Origin: Phalacrocorax aristotelis
Taxonomy: Eukaryota > Chordata > Aves > Suliformes > Phalacrocoracidae
Assembly: GCF_949628215.1 (NCBI RefSeq)
Contig: NC_134283.1
Span: forward strand, 22,112,975 to 22,176,974
Direction of reading: 5' to 3'
Length of the DNA: 64,000 bases
Of this stretch, positions 13,401 to 28,400 are shown in pieces. The notes under the pieces are model-generated. The model made no database searches. It worked only from the letters and a program-made list of their open reading frames with translations, and was not told where the DNA came from. Positions within the stretch are counted from its first letter, which is position 1. Every line of letters begins with the position of its first letter. A program made the translations under genes and the position numbers.

Positions 13401-16400
13401 GTAAGATGCTTTTTTTTATCACGTCGCTTCCAGGTTGCTCAGTTGGTAGAAGCACTGACTTGTCGGTTCAAGTTTTGCCTTATGATGGAGATTCTTCTGC
13501 AGGCAGTCTGGCTCTGCTGGGTACCAATGAATGCTGGAGGCAGCTGTGTAATTGTCATGGCATGAGGTGTAACTTGGTATCTAGCAGCACATTAGTAATG
13601 TGGTGTGTTCCTGTCAAAAAATACATTTTAGATTGTTTTGCTCTGGATCTTGTACTTGGATCTCTAGTAGCTCTTCTCCAGCAGCTCTCAAATCATGGAA
13701 TTCTCTCCTGGGTGCAAGATGTAGGGAAACTGTTTTTTTTCAGTGTTAAAACATTCCCTTTCCTTTCCTTCTCTTCCTATGCCCTGTCATCAGAAATGCA
13801 CTAAATCTTCTCAAAGCACCTTTCCACTCAGTTTTGTTTTTGCTATTTCATTCAGCGTTAATGATAGAAGTGGAACTTATGGGGCAGGTAGGTACAACAT
13901 ACTGCTGCACATCGTTGTAGTTGCAGCCACTGAAGAAAATGTCGTTCTTCTCCAAATTACCTCTTTAAAACAGGATGATTCTTTTGCCTTTTTTAGACTC
14001 CATTTTGGCCCAGATGCATCCTGTTTGTCATCTCTTTAAATTGAAAAAAATTGTTTGATATTTGTTCAAACTCATTAGTGCTTTTTAATGTAATATTAAA
14101 TTTTTGTACTTAATACCTGCTTTTAATGACCCATGAACCTGGAAAAGCGGCATCAATGCTAAAAATGGCTAGGGAGTGTTAGTGCAGAGGTGGGAATCTG
14201 GGGAGATACATTGCAAAGGTCAAAAGCATACACAGACCCACTGCAGTCTGTTTTCTGTGTAAAGGTAGCTTAAAGCCTGAGCCAAAATGTTGGCCATTTG
14301 TGTATGTTAGCAAAGATAAATGAATATCTGTCAAATTTTTGTAAGGGATAGGATGCTTTTGTGCTGAAGCTTATTTCTGCATAAATACCAGGTGTATTGG
14401 TGCAGCAGCTGTACAGTTTGAGTCATTTCTGCGGTAAGCTGTAGCGCATGACTTATGCTTTGCAACACTAGTGTGAAAAACTGAATACTTGTTTCTGTTT
14501 AAATATGAAATGGAACTTGCTGCCTCAGAACTTGATTATTTGCAAACTGTCAGAAGATCAGTTCAACTTCCTGATCATGAAGTGCTTGTTCAGAACAAGT
14601 CATAAATCAAGGCAGGGAACCCCCAAGTGATATGAGAGTTCAGACTTTTGGGGATGCCTGTTCAGAACAAGTCATAAATCAAGGCAGGGAACCCCCAAGT
14701 GACGTGAGATTTCAGACTTTTGGGGAAAAAGAATGTCTGTAGAAGTCTATAGGGGTTTTTTTTTTCCACTTCTCTTATACTTAAGCTTCTGCTTTATTTT
14801 TGTACAGTAAGCTGATGCAACAGCAAGGCTTGTCCATGACTCCCCTTCAAGTTGAATGACCTGTGTTCTGTTCTCTGTGCAAAAGACAGCAGGAGCAAAT
14901 TAAGTGTTGATTTTATAAAATACAATTAGTTTGTCCATATTTTTATGGGCAAGAGGAAATACATGAGTGCAAGAATAGGATGAACATTCCAGTGCTCTGT
15001 GTTCCTGAGGACTGGCATGATGCTATTATGTAGCTGCTTACGATTTCTGAGGTGGTAAATCACTTGTTGATATTTTTATATGTGAATGGTAATGGTTGTC
15101 TCAGCTGTCACTGGTTTTGTTCTAGTTTGATTTTATTGTGTTAGAATGAGCTGCTTGCTTTTACCTTCTATGATAGGTAAATTGTATTTGTAAGGAGGAG
15201 AATATTGCCTGAAACCCTTCTAGGTACCATGCAGCTTGTGCAAGAGACTGTCATATGAGATTGGCCCATATGACAGGCTGCAGAGAAGGCAAGTTAGAGG
15301 TCCATCCCTTTATAGTAGCTGGATCTAGTTAATTTCCTTTGGATACCTAGAGAGCTCCTTTGACACATGCTTCTGCTGAGCCACTGATGGTTTTCTGAAG
15401 CTGATTTCTTAGCTTCTTCATTGCCATCTTCAGTTTTTGAGACATGTGGATGGTCTCAGAAGGTCTTCTTTGGTAAATTCATTCATGGGGGAAAGTCTGA
15501 CCTGTGTCGGGGTTTCAAAAATCTAATAAGCAGACTGCATCAAAAAGCATGGACTGTTTTGGTTTGGTGTGGGGTTTTTTGTCTACAATGTAATCAGTGA
15601 GATGTCCTATCACTTTGTACCTCTGATCAGTGGCTCCTCATGTGCAAATAGGATGTCTGCTTCAGCCATCTCCTGCGTGCTTACTTCCTGGCTACTGTTT
15701 AGTCCACAGTGCTTCAGCCAAAGTCCAGCTAGACCAAAGCTGGCTGCTGTTGGTCCTTGCTTTCTGATGTTCTTGGGCTGTTCATACTTTAGGAATATGG
15801 TGCTGATGCTCTTGGATTGAACTTTGATGCGGCTGTTGATGGTGGAACTACTGGTCTGTGGCATCTCGACTGCCTGCGGAAACAGAGGAAGATGGCATTG
15901 TTGCTATGGGGTTGTCCAAGCAGAGCTAGCTGCAGAGCTTTGGGCCCATCTCCAGATGTCGTCTTTTCTGTGTGGAGTCAAAAACTTGTGTCCCTGTGCT
16001 TTTAGTAGCATCAGTAGGTAACACCAATACAGCACTCCAATTTCTTGGCTAGCTTAAAGCAGTAGGACTAGTCCTGAAATTCTTCAGATGCACTTGCCTA
16101 GACAGTTTGCTTGAGGAAATTGGAACAGGAAACACCTAATTTGGATCTCTCTTTACTTCCCGTCCTGTCTGTCAAGGTTTGCTCTGATTCTGCTTGCCTC
16201 ATGGAAGGAGGATATTTGCCTGTCTGCCAAAAACAACACGAAGAATCCCAGAACAATAAAACAAAACCGAAGAACCTTCATGGCTTTACTTTCCTGCAAG
16301 AGCATCTGCTTGTACTATTTCCTGCAGGAGGAATGAGAGTGATTCTTTGTGTTTAAAAGTGTCAATGAAATGTGTTCTCAAACCCTGATTTCTTGATCTG

Positions 16401-19400
16401 AGGGGTTTCATTTCTTGTGACATCTCAGCCAGAATGACCTTGCATATGAGAGTCTGTGCTTGTGATTAACCGTGCTGTTGTGCAAGAGGCATGCCTAGAC
16501 ACAAAACGTCTGAGAGCTGTGTGGTTTTTTGTCTCGGTCTTGATCAGTGAACTTGCCAAAGTGCCCAAGTTCTGTAAATGCTAGAGGAACGATGCCTTTC
16601 TGTGTAACATAAATGGTTCAGCCTAAGTTCAAAAAAACCTCCTGGGTGTTTAGTCAGCTTTATCTTGCCTAACTGTAGGCTTAAGTTCCTTCCTTACTCT
16701 GGCATATCACAGGTACACTCTAGCAATGTGCCCTCTTTAAAGACTGTTTGCAGTTTGGCATTGCCATATCAGAGTGCTCTGCCTGTTCTGAAGCAAAGGA
16801 TAGGGGTTCTGTTATTTATACTATTAATGTACTTCTGTAGGGGCATGCGTTTTAAGGAAAAAAAAAACACCACTGGAATGAGATACTACTTCAGGAGCAT
16901 GTCTTCCTGTGTAAAACAAGCTTCTCTTTCCTTTGGGGAAGCATATACAGCTTGGGTATGTTCCAGTCATTAAATGGTCTTCTGCAAATATTATTGTAAT
17001 GTTATCCTTCAAAGATGGAGATCCTGTGTGTAGGAAGAGTGGGTTTGTGATGCTGCAGGTCATCAGACAGCAGATATGTGTCCCTTAATTGTGAGCATCA
17101 GCCCTTAAAAGATTTGCAGCTGTACCAGCAGTGTCTAGAAGCTGTGGTGTTGCTCAATGAAAGCAATATTTTGTATTATAGGTGCTGGGAAACTGTTCCT
17201 CAGATATGTTACTTCATGTTGCTCTGGTCTTATCTTTGTTTTTTCTGTTCAGTCCCTTGAGTAGGTAAAACTATAATCCTTGCTAAAAGGGCAGATATTT
17301 CTGCTTTCAATTTCTAATACAGCTAATAAACCAATGGTGAATTGTTAATTTAGTTCCCTATCAAGATAAGAGTTCAGCGGATTTTAAGGGTTATCCAGCT
17401 GCTTTTCAGCTACAAGGATTTGTTGTGGGAGGAAGGAAGATGCTATAAAACCTTCACTTTTATTGCTGATGCCAAATTAGCCCCTTGCCCCTGCAGTCAG
17501 GGCAGGTGGCTTGCTGCTGCACATCTTGCACGTGGTTGAGAATCGGGACTGGGAATTCTGCAGTAGTGCCCAAAACAGGGCAGAGAGACTAGGAGGCAAT
17601 GTGGTGCCTCTGAACTGTCATACCCAGTGCGCTTTGGCCTCTTTCACTTGATAGCAACACAAAAACCCACTTAAGCTGAGACCTGAGGAAGAATCCTGTA
17701 ATACTCTGACTAGTTTATTTAATCTGTGTGTAAAAAAAAAAAAAAAAAGGCAAGGTTTGAGGTTTTATTCACCTATTTGTCCTTGAGGGAGTAATTTCAG
17801 TAATCATACTTGATCCATATTCATATGTAAACATCTGACATGAAGCGAGCCCAGCACTTTACGTGCAGAGTATTGCCTGTCCACGTAGGCTCTGAGTGTG
17901 TGTGCATGCCAGCAGAACAACCATATTCTTTTCCTCCTTGCACTTCTGACTCTTAGGAAGTTTGTGAAGGATGAAGCATTTCTCAATTCTGCTGATTAAG
18001 ATGCAGCTCCTATTCTGTATTGGCTTCTGTTTGACCTCAGAGTTGTATAAAATGCTTCTTTTTTTTATTATTACTTTTTAATGAAAATATCCCAAGAATT
18101 CTTGAACCAACAGCTTGTGCCTGCTAGGCAGCACTCTTCCAAGCTGCCTGCATCCCTTAGAAATTGAGGCTGGGCCTAATTAACTTTGGCCAGGAGCGAG
18201 CTGCAGGAAATCCTGTGTTCCTCCCAGGCAGTCTGTGGTCTGTCCCCTTGATTGCAAGTTTCCTATCGGATAAAGAGTGCTAGCTTATTTTTTTTTTCCA
18301 GTTCTCTGATGCTTTTTTCTTTTCTGTGTTTTGTGATGTTAGGCTTTGCCCTGAAAGTTTTCTGGATAGTGTTTAGGTGCAGATTTCGAAAGATGTAGGA
18401 TAAAATTTTAACTGTGCTTTTGATTTAGTTGGGCTGGGGCCAGTAACAAAATCATTAAGTAAATGTCAAGATGTTAACAGCATAGACCATTTGATGTCAG
18501 TGTGCAGCTGCCTTCTAAGCAAGCTCTGTTGGTTTTTTGCTCCAAATTTGTCTGCTAAAAATGTTTGCCTGTCTAATGATGATACTGGTCTGCCCTATGT
18601 CAGTCTTTGGGAATTCACGGCATGGTGGGAAATGAAGTGGGGCATGGGGATCCGGTGCTGAGTGATGGCTCAGAAAGCAGTAGATTGGCCCCAAAACCGT
18701 AGATTAAGTGAGATTGAGATTTACTGAAATTCCCTTCATGTCTGTCTACATATATCTATATGCAAGTGTGTATATATGTACATGTATACATATGTGTACG
18801 TATATATAGATATGAAGGGAAAAACAATATAATTGTGCACTATTGACCAAATTGTGGTTACTGGCTTCCAAAAGAATGAGCAGGCATACTTGAGGAAATG
18901 ATATTTCATGGGCCAGCAGAACAGGACACTTTATCCTGTGTTTCAGTGAAACTTTTGTGTCTTCCCCAGGCAATTCAAAACTGGTTTTTAAGCTTTGTTT
19001 GTAGCTAGGCAACTGGTCTTTAAACATTGATTTAGTTTTCAGTTTAGGACAGTAGTCTTCATGGAATTGTGACAAATTTGCATGTTTGGTATTGTCAGCC
19101 TTATGGAATGAGGATGGATCAAAAATACAATATTGAAACTTTACCATTTCTGGTTTGTAAAGTATTATATAACTGGTCCAAGTTTACAGTTGACCTGCAG
19201 TGTGTGACTGGTCTCATCCATTGTTGCTGGTCTGCTTCATAAGGATAATTAGGCTTCAGCAGTGTTGGACTCCCTTGTCTGGTAATTGAGTTGGCAGCAC
19301 AAGCACTTAAAATAAGCAACTGTAGGGCAGAGGTCATTCCTGGTAGTGTTTTTATTGGCATAGAATTTCAGTGCTGAGAGGTTGCAAGTGCTTTCGTTTT

Positions 19401-22400
19401 GACCGTTATAATTTGTTTTCCTGTCCACAACTTTTCTTCCAGCTTCAAACACTGATTCAAGAAACTGACCCCGGTGCAGATTACCGCATTGACCGAGCGT
19501 TGAATGAGGCCTGTGAATCGGTGATACAGACTGCCTGCAAGCACATACGGTCTGGAGACCCAATGTAGGTGTCTCTTAGTTACAACTGGCTTTTGTTTCT
19601 GTTGGGCATCCATGCAGGTTGTGCAGCTGACCAGTATATATACTAAAATCTGTCAAGAAATGGTGGACTCCAAAGTAGCAGTTTATACTTGGTTGGAGAT
19701 GTCAACTGGGCTCTGTCTTCATTTTTGCCCTATAAGCAGGCTAGTATTTTTATAACAGGGCTGGTTTAGCACTCACGAAGAACGTAGCTATCCTGGGCTC
19801 TTAGATTAACTTTGTGACACTTGCTGTGCTAATTTCTCTTACTTAAGTCTTTAGCAATATCATAAAGAAAAGTAGCAAGCCTTGAAAGGCCAGTTAAGCA
19901 AACTCATATTGTGAAGACAAATGTCTCCTTTATCCTCAGGTCTGATATATATTATCTCCTGAGTCTGATTTTATATAAAATATTCCTTATGTTTTTTTGT
20001 ATCTCAGACTTTCTGAGACAACTAAAACAATGGAATTTAAGAGGGTGCAAATGTGGTATACAGCTGTTTTAGATGTAATCTTTTTGAGGGAAGAGGAAGA
20101 TCTTCACTGTGTCTCAATGTCTTATCTACAGTTCGTTGGAAGGACTGATTTGGCAGCACCAACTGTTAGAAGGAAACTCAGCATGATAAGTCTGTTGCCT
20201 AACTTTTTTCTTCTGTTTGCAGGATTCTTTCTTGCCTGATGGAGCACTTGTATACTGAGAAGATGGTAGAGGACTGTGAGCACAGGCTCTTGGAGCTGCA
20301 GTATTTTATATCTCGTGATTGGAAGTGCGTACTGTAAACCAAGATTTATGCTCACTTGATACTTGTATTTAGTGTTTGTATGCATTAGAAGTTCCTTGTA
20401 AAACAGTATAGCTTATGCTTGCCCAAAAGAGGACTTTAAACATGCCAGGTCTGTAGGGCATTAATGCCTGTCTAAAACATTAGAGGCAAAAAGCTGCTTA
20501 AAACAAGTAAGAGTGGTGCCCACTTAGATCAGGTACTTGCTTAGAAATGATGCAACCCTAAAAAGCATCTCACATTTGAGCTCTGAAATTCAATGTATCT
20601 TAATTAGGAGTTGTCCCTCTGGCCATATTGAAGGTCACTTTCTGTGCAGGTGGTCACCTGTTTTGTCTGCTCGGAGTCCTACAATATGGGAGTTAAGAAA
20701 ACCAAGCTATTAAATATAACAAAGAGACACTGTAAGAGGCTCCCTGCATCCATTTCTGCCTTTTTTCATATTCTCTGGGTGTGAATTACAGCCTGTAGAG
20801 CAGATGTAAGTCCCTTTGGAGCACTGCTTTTCCAACTTTCTCATCCAAAGATGACAGTGTTTTGTTATAAATACATACAGAGCCCCTCTGTCTGTATGTT
20901 AAGATGAGGGGAGTATAAATTTGATAAACATGACCATTGAGGAAAGAATAAGTGGTTTTGCTTCTGAAGAAGATTGAGAGGTGAGGAAGTAGAGTACATC
21001 AAATGGGTTTACTTCAAGAAGTGGAATAATTGTTTTCAGTGACCACAAAGAGTATAAGGCAAGAAGTCATGAGCTTTGGTTACTGCAAAGGGTATTCAAA
21101 TCAAAGAAAACAAATCTGACTTACAGCTGTATCTATGGGCAGCATTGCTAGTAATTAAGAGCTGACATGCTCTGTGAACCTTCTGCTTTTAAAATAGACA
21201 GGACTTCAAGGGCCAAAGAGTACAGGGCTTAGTGGCTGTTTATTTAGTCATCTTGATAACTGTCTCCATAGCCAGACAAGAATACTCTAGGTTGTTTTTT
21301 CTCCTCTTCCTGTTTCCCCTCATTACTGGTTTTCCTGCCTCTGCTATGTTTCCAGCAGGTAATTCATTGCTTGAGCCAAACTTAAGTGATTGGAAGGAGG
21401 AAGACTGAGTATTTGCATTTTTCTGGGAGTAAAGATAATTCTAATTCATATTGCAGTATAGGCAACTTTAGCTCATCTTTCTTGTTTAACCACTGCCTCC
21501 TAGAACTGGCTTATAAAAACTGATGTATTAACTGTGCATCTAGCACAGACACACGGAGTAGAAATGGTTTTCTTACTACTTTTTGTCTTTATCTATATAA
21601 TTGTGTCCACTGATCTCACTTGATGTTTGCCTTCTAAAGTGTTGTAGAAATCTGAAGCTTCCATTTTGGAAAGCTGGCAATATCTCACTTAGCTTTAATG
21701 TAATTAGATGTCATCTTAAGAGATCTGCACCTGCAGTTTTCTTGTATGCAAAAGCAAGGAATGTTGAGTCTTCAGTTAGCACAAATCCAGAGCAGACAAT
21801 AATTAATCTAACTCAGATTTTTATGGAACTGGCATTTAAAAATGGCAGCAGTACAAAGTACATGTAAGGTATTATACAAGCAAAGCATGGTATGTATCTG
21901 CCTTTCTGCTGCTTTAGGACATCAGGGAGATGACTTCTTTACTCATGTGTCAGCATTGGGTGGCATGCTGCAGAAAAGAATGGGAGGCACTTCAAGAAGC
22001 ATTGAAGATTTAATCTGGAATTAAAGATCTTAGTGTATTTTTGCAAGAATAGGGACTTGATTCCAAATATGGTGACAGGTGTTTTGTCACCTGTTGGTTC
22101 AGTGGGTTAGACACCACTGCCAAGTGATATGGTGGTGTATGAAACTTGAAGTAGATTTTTCTGCCTCAAGCATTTCAAAATATGAAAAATGTAAAGGCTT
22201 GAGTGAAGTGCTAGTGATAACTTCTTTCTGTTTGCAGATTGGATACAGTTCTTTACCGCAAGTGTCAGGGAGATGCCTCCCGACTCTGCCATACCCATGG
22301 CTGGAATGAGACCAGTGAGCTGATGCCTCCAGGGGCTGTTTTCTCCTGCTTGTACAGGCATGCCTACCGCACAGAGGAGCAAGGAAGGAGGGTAAGAGCT

Positions 22401-25400
22401 AGAGTGCAACTTCTACTGCTCTTTGATCTGTGATAGAAGGGTTGCATGTACATCTGGGAGTTGGACACACTGTGTTAAAACTGCAAGAACTCGTAAAAGC
22501 TACTTAAAAGCATTTACGATAGGTAGCACTTGGACTGCTTTGGACGTCCAACTCTTCCTCAAGTGTGCCTTGAAGGTCTATGTTGTTCTGGTAAGGCAAA
22601 ATAGCCACATCAAGATGTGACAATTGCCTGCAGGGGGAACTCTGTGCTGACAGTAACTTAGGTGTGTCTGTATAGATGGCAGTGCAAGTCCCTCCCCCTT
22701 GTCTTTCCAAAGAAGAATGTGATTCCTTGTAGATAGCTGCTGTAGCTGCAAAATTGGTTTTATGCAAAAAAGTTCTAAGCCCATTTTTCCTTGGCTGTTT
22801 CTAATTAAGTTTTGATTTGAGTACAATTTCAAAATTATACCCGATTAAATTCTTCCTACTGGTATAAAGCACCCTTGCAGTTCTTTGGAGTACACTGTAC
22901 AGGCAAATGTGCTTATGCTGCCTTTACAGAAGACAGTAGGGATCTGACTTGCTGCCCTGCAATCTAGAGATCCACCATAATCACATCTGTTTGGTTCAGA
23001 GCTACTCTCAAGTTTGCTGCCCCCTCGTGCCTTTACCTAGGCACACCCTGGGTACTCGGTTCCATCTCTTTTGGCACTGTAGTGTACGCAGTCCCTGGGA
23101 GTTGGTGGGTTTACACAGTGGCCTGACTTAAAACATTAATTCTACAGCTTGATTTAAAAGGTCTTTTGAGGCAGAGGTCAAGTATTGATTGAAAGCATCT
23201 CTCTTTTAGGAATAATTTATTTTAATGCAGTTTCTTAGTCCACTGAGTTAAGACTTTTTAATTCCATTTTATATTAGTGCTAACCAAAGAAATCAATAGC
23301 CACCCTGCAAATAATCTATCAGAGAGAGAAGAGGCTTCTAGATGTATTTTTCTTGTGGAAAGTAGACTAAGGGAGCAGCTGTCATTTTGAGATTTGGTGT
23401 TTGAAAGTAAACTCATCAGAGGTTAGATCTATACTTTTTTCCAGTGCTGTCCACAAAGTGCTAGGTAACACCCAGTGGTTTGGATTTTTAAATGTATGGA
23501 GTTCTAAGCTTTGACAGGTGCATTTTAGGTCTGTAGTACCCTGCATTTTCTACAGTTTGTGTCTTCCTCAGTCTGGGCTTTGATGTGCTGCAGTGGGGGC
23601 TGCTGAGAAGAAATTGCAGCTGGACTTCATTGCCTCATTCTGGGCTTCTCTTTTGGTATTAAGGGCATGAGCTATTTTGACATCTCCAGAAGCAGACTGT
23701 AGCTTTGAATGAAGGGGACAGTGCAACAGATAATCTAGGGACCTGCCTTGACATCTCACTTTAAAAGTAAAGGTTTAAGGATGTAAAATCTATTTTAGTG
23801 GAATGAACAGTGCCTCCCTCCAAACTAAATGACTAGGCTCCAAACTCTTCTGGAGTCTGGGTCACTGGTGGGGGTCCCAGCAGGCTTGTGCTGAGCAGTA
23901 CAGGACTTGTTCTGTACTTTCTGGGGTTGCTGATGGCATTTGTGGTCCCTCTCAGTGCTTCACCTGACAGCAAGTTGCTTGCATTGTATGGATTTAGAGA
24001 CCCTATATGCTAAATGCTCTTTGCTCTCTTTGCAGCTATCACGAGAGTGCAGAGCAGAGGTCCAGCGAATCCTCCATCAGCGTGCCATGGATGTGAAGCT
24101 GGACCCAGCCCTCCAGGACAAGTGCATGATTGACTTAGGGAAGTGGTGCAGTGAAAAAACAGAGACAGGGCAGGTACTGTACACAGTAACACTGCTACTT
24201 CATTTGCAAAGCGGGAGGGGTGGGGAGGGCAGAAGGGCGTTAAAGGGACATCTTGTTGTTAGCTGTCTCTATAGCCAAGAATATATTAAAAACGTGTGCA
24301 TTTTGAAACACAATCTACACTAGACTGAGAAACAGAGGGGATACAAAGAAGCTTTGCACCTACTGCATGGCTTCAGTAGGTTCAAATGTGTTGTGGAATG
24401 AGAAGGGGGAAGGGGATCATTAACAAGAAAGACTTTAATCAAGCAATCCCACCCCACCCTGACTCTTATTTGTAATATTCCATTACAAGCTTGGCACTTC
24501 CCACATAAACTTTATCCGATTTCCATTTGGCAAATGCCGACATGCTTCCTGTGTTTATACAGAACTGAACTAACATCTGCTGCTACTTAACAAAGTTTCA
24601 GAGAGTACGTTTATGTTAAATTCCTGTGCCTTAGCATAGCTGTGAGGGAGGGGCCATTCTACAGCAGATGCGGTAGAGCATACACCACTGTCTTTTTGAA
24701 GTTTCTATCATAGGTTGTAGTTTGGGTAATTAGCATCTCATTACAGCCATGCAAAGAGAAAATTATATGTGATATTCCAGAAGTAAAAACATGTCGTGCA
24801 GCTTTTGAGAACAAGTGGTAACATCCTAGACTTTCTCAACCACTACTATGTATATGTATTCTGGGAGTGCCAGAAGAGGGGTGGGATTAAATGAGAGTTA
24901 GGACATTACAAAGAGGAGAGCAGTTTTATGTGTTTTGGAATATTTCAGGCCCAAATTTTTAACCTGGGTTCTTGGTTCACACACTAAAATGTCTGTTTTT
25001 ATAGGAGCTGGAATGCCTTCAGGACCATCTTGATGACTTGGTGTCTGATTGCAGAGACATAGTGGGAAACCTCACTGAGCTGGAGTCAGAGGTGAGGGGT
25101 TTTTAGCCTGGGATAGAGGGAAGAGTTGAGCATGTCTAAGCATGTCACTTCGACAGTGGTGGAGAAAGTGAGGTTAGAACAGCTGCAGAAATGCAGCTCT
25201 CTGGAATCAAGCAGAGACCATCCATTTTACCCCATGCAATGTAAGTGTTCATGTGGGGTTCTCAAGGAAGAGAATTGAACAGTGGTTCAGGATTTTAGGC
25301 GGGTGATGACATTTCTCCTGCTTAAAAACAGTTATGGTACTGAAGCTAACATTATTTGCACAGGTATCCCAGTCACCTTTAGAACAAGTCAAGATATGTC

Positions 25401-28400
25401 ACAGGACTTCCTATTTTGGTATTGCTTGCAAGCAGTTTTGAGTACCATATTGCAATGTCCCTCCCTGTCCCAAAAATTTTGCAAGAAGTTACTGCCAGGT
25501 GCATCATTAGAGATTTTTCAGTGAGGTCAGCAGCTTTACTTATTTTATGAAGCGGTATGTTTGACTATCTTGCCCCAAACAGTTCCCCGTATCTCTTCAT
25601 TCACATTGTGCCCTAGGGAAAGCTTTCTTCCAGTGGTTACAAAATAGCTTCCTCAGAACTATCATTAATCTTTAACTCCTGCCTAGGTGTAAGGTGATTT
25701 CTAGTGCTGTAGCATCCAGTTCAGAGGAGATTAGCTGAATTATCTAAGCAATGGGTCTCTGTGGAGGCATGGCTCTGGAAGGCTTGTCTTGCATTTGCCA
25801 CGTTGCTGGCAATAACGAACCCTCGGGTTTCCAGAACTGAAGGGCAAAGCTGTCTAGATTGCATCTTTCAAAACCTTGTAAACCTAGCTGAGTTTAAATT
25901 ATCACAGGGTTTTTTTTCCGACACTTCTTTCTTGACCATTCACTGTGAAAATAAAATATTGCATGTTTTCTGCAGGACATTCAAATTGAAGCCTTGCTGA
26001 TGAGAGCATGTGAGCCCATTATCCAGACGTTCTGTCATGTGAGTACTCCTTAATAGAGTAAATATTTTCAGGGAAAAAAACACTGTGTGGAACGGTTAGA
26101 GGTTTTTAGTATTAGTCCTTGGTGTACTTGCTACACTTCAAAAGTAAAATCAGGCATAAGCAGTTACAAAAGTCTTTCATTAAAAAAAACAACGCCCTAA
26201 ACCAAAAATTCATAGTTCCATCTAGTACTTCTGCTGTTGTCAGAGCCCTAGCATAAAAGCTAGAGTTTGAAGAAGAAAATTGCCCTGTAATTGGAAAAAT
26301 CTCTTTACAGTGTGTTAAAAAGTAAACTTTTTCTTTTCTCCTTGCCTGCAAGCAGTGTGTCTAACCACTCCACTCTGTGCAGCTGCTCAGCATTGCTGAA
26401 ATAACTTCTTGCATTGCTCTAGGATTGAGTAGTTAAATAGCAACGGAGGCACCTAGCTGTAATACTTCATGTAAGCACTGAGTCTCTGCAGTATATTCTC
26501 CTGAGTCTGAAGTGTACATGTGCCTGAGATGATTCTTTTCTGAACTGCATTTATAAATAGTTGTTCTGTACAACACTCAGGTGATCAGTTAATGGTAGTG
26601 TGAGCTCACAATAGAGTGGCACTGCAAGTTCCATTATTTCCTGGTCACAGTGGGCTAAAGGAGCATAAAAATCATGTAAGAGTAGCTTATTTTTAAGCCC
26701 TTCATCTCTTCTTCAGGAGGTTGCAGATAACCAGATTGATTCTGGGGACCTGATGGAATGTCTAATACAGAACAAACACCAGAAGGAAATGAATGAAAAA
26801 TGTGCAATTGGAGTTACTCATTTCCAGCTGGTAAGCAGCACTTTTCTCTGCTATCAGTGGAAGCTTGTTCTGTTCGTTGAGGATGTTGACAGGAGTTAGC
26901 TAATTATGAAAGCTCTCCTTCTTTGAGATTGATTTCCCACTGTATTTAAAAGTGCGCTCGTGAATTCAGTTATACTTGCATGCCTGGTCATAAATGGTCA
27001 CTTATAGACATGATTTATTTTGAGATCCTCCTTCGCTGGCACGTGGTAGATAGGGTCTGAGCTGCTTCAGCAGTGCAACATCTCTCTTGCTCCCATGTTA
27101 GTAAGTTGTGGACAAAAGCATTTGATTCAACAAGTGGTTTTTTGGGCATCACTGTTTTTTTTTTCTCCTCCAGGTGACCAAAGTGTTTTCCTCATTTTTC
27201 TTCCAGGTTCAAATGAAAGATTTTAGGTTCTCATACAAGTTTAAAATGGCTTGCAAGGAGGATGTACTAAAACTTTGCCCCAACATCAAAAAAAAGTATG
27301 TAGCACCTGACCAAACAGCAATCTGATTGTACAAATGTGTAATAAAGTTGTAGGATATTTCATGATAGGACAGAAGATGCTGAACTTCCTGTAAAGGCTG
27401 ATTGATTTGTGTTTTCTGTTAGTGACTGCATCCTGCAGATGCTTAAGGTAGAGGCATTGCTTGCCTCCTTTAAAATTACTTCTGTTTTACTCTTGCATGC
27501 AAGCCTGTCCTCGTTATTTTTCTTGCTGTGAAAATAGCTAATGATTACAATTAGTGGACTGCATGTTCCAGGATGTTTTATATCCTTGCTAGATTGATTG
27601 TCTTCTAAGATGTAGGCTACTATTGTTCCAGTTGCTGATCTGGGAAGGGAAAATATCCCACTTGTTTTAGCTCATTCATTCATTTCAGTATAAAGGTTTT
27701 TTAATGGCCTATTGCAATGATGTAAAGCTAAATTACCCACAAGGTCAATCCTGTTCATGGATAGCAAGACTCTCTGCATTTTATGGTACAAATGCCCTTC
27801 CCATAATGCAAAAGGACTGTTTGCAATGCCATGTAGGTATTCACCTTCATCTATTTCTGAGATTAAGTAAGGCTTTTCTAAAGTGCTCACATGACCAAAG
27901 AGCAGAGGTCTCGCTGGGCAGGGGTGTGGTGGGATTTTGAGTATCCTCCTGCCTGCTGATCTAGACTCCACTTAGACAGCATCAGATTTCAGTTTTAATT
28001 GTGATCCAGTTACTCTACTTGGGGCTGTACCCAGGCTACAAGTAAGCATAGATGCACAAGGACTTTAAGTTGTGTTTGGATTCTTGGGGTCAGTTTGGTG
28101 TTGGATCACCACAGAGAATCTTGGCTGGTCTAAGCGAAGAGTATATGAGTTAAAAGCTGTTTTCTTTTCTGCAGGGTGGATGTAGTGATCTGTCTGAGCA
28201 CAACTGTGCGCAATGATACTTTGCAGGATGCCAAGGAGCATAGGGTCTCTCTGAAGTGCCGCAAACAGCTGCGTGTTGAGGAGCTAGAGATGGTAAATGT
28301 GTAAAACTCTTGATCTGCCCACTCCTCTAGTGAGGTCTTGAATTAAAGCTTCCTGGTTTGTCCACCCTGGGGATGTATCTAATTTATTTTTCCACTCTTC

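Larger units (their letters stand above)
13401..19442 (+). other. GLG1: GLG1 intron, 6.0 kb
   Basis: This large intron has no recognisable gene inside. It contains a 72-bp tandem duplication (14587-14730), a run of 17 A (17732-17748) and an alternating purine-pyrimidine palindromic stretch (18731-18820); the duplication and the palindrome are listed separately. Confidence 0.7.
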
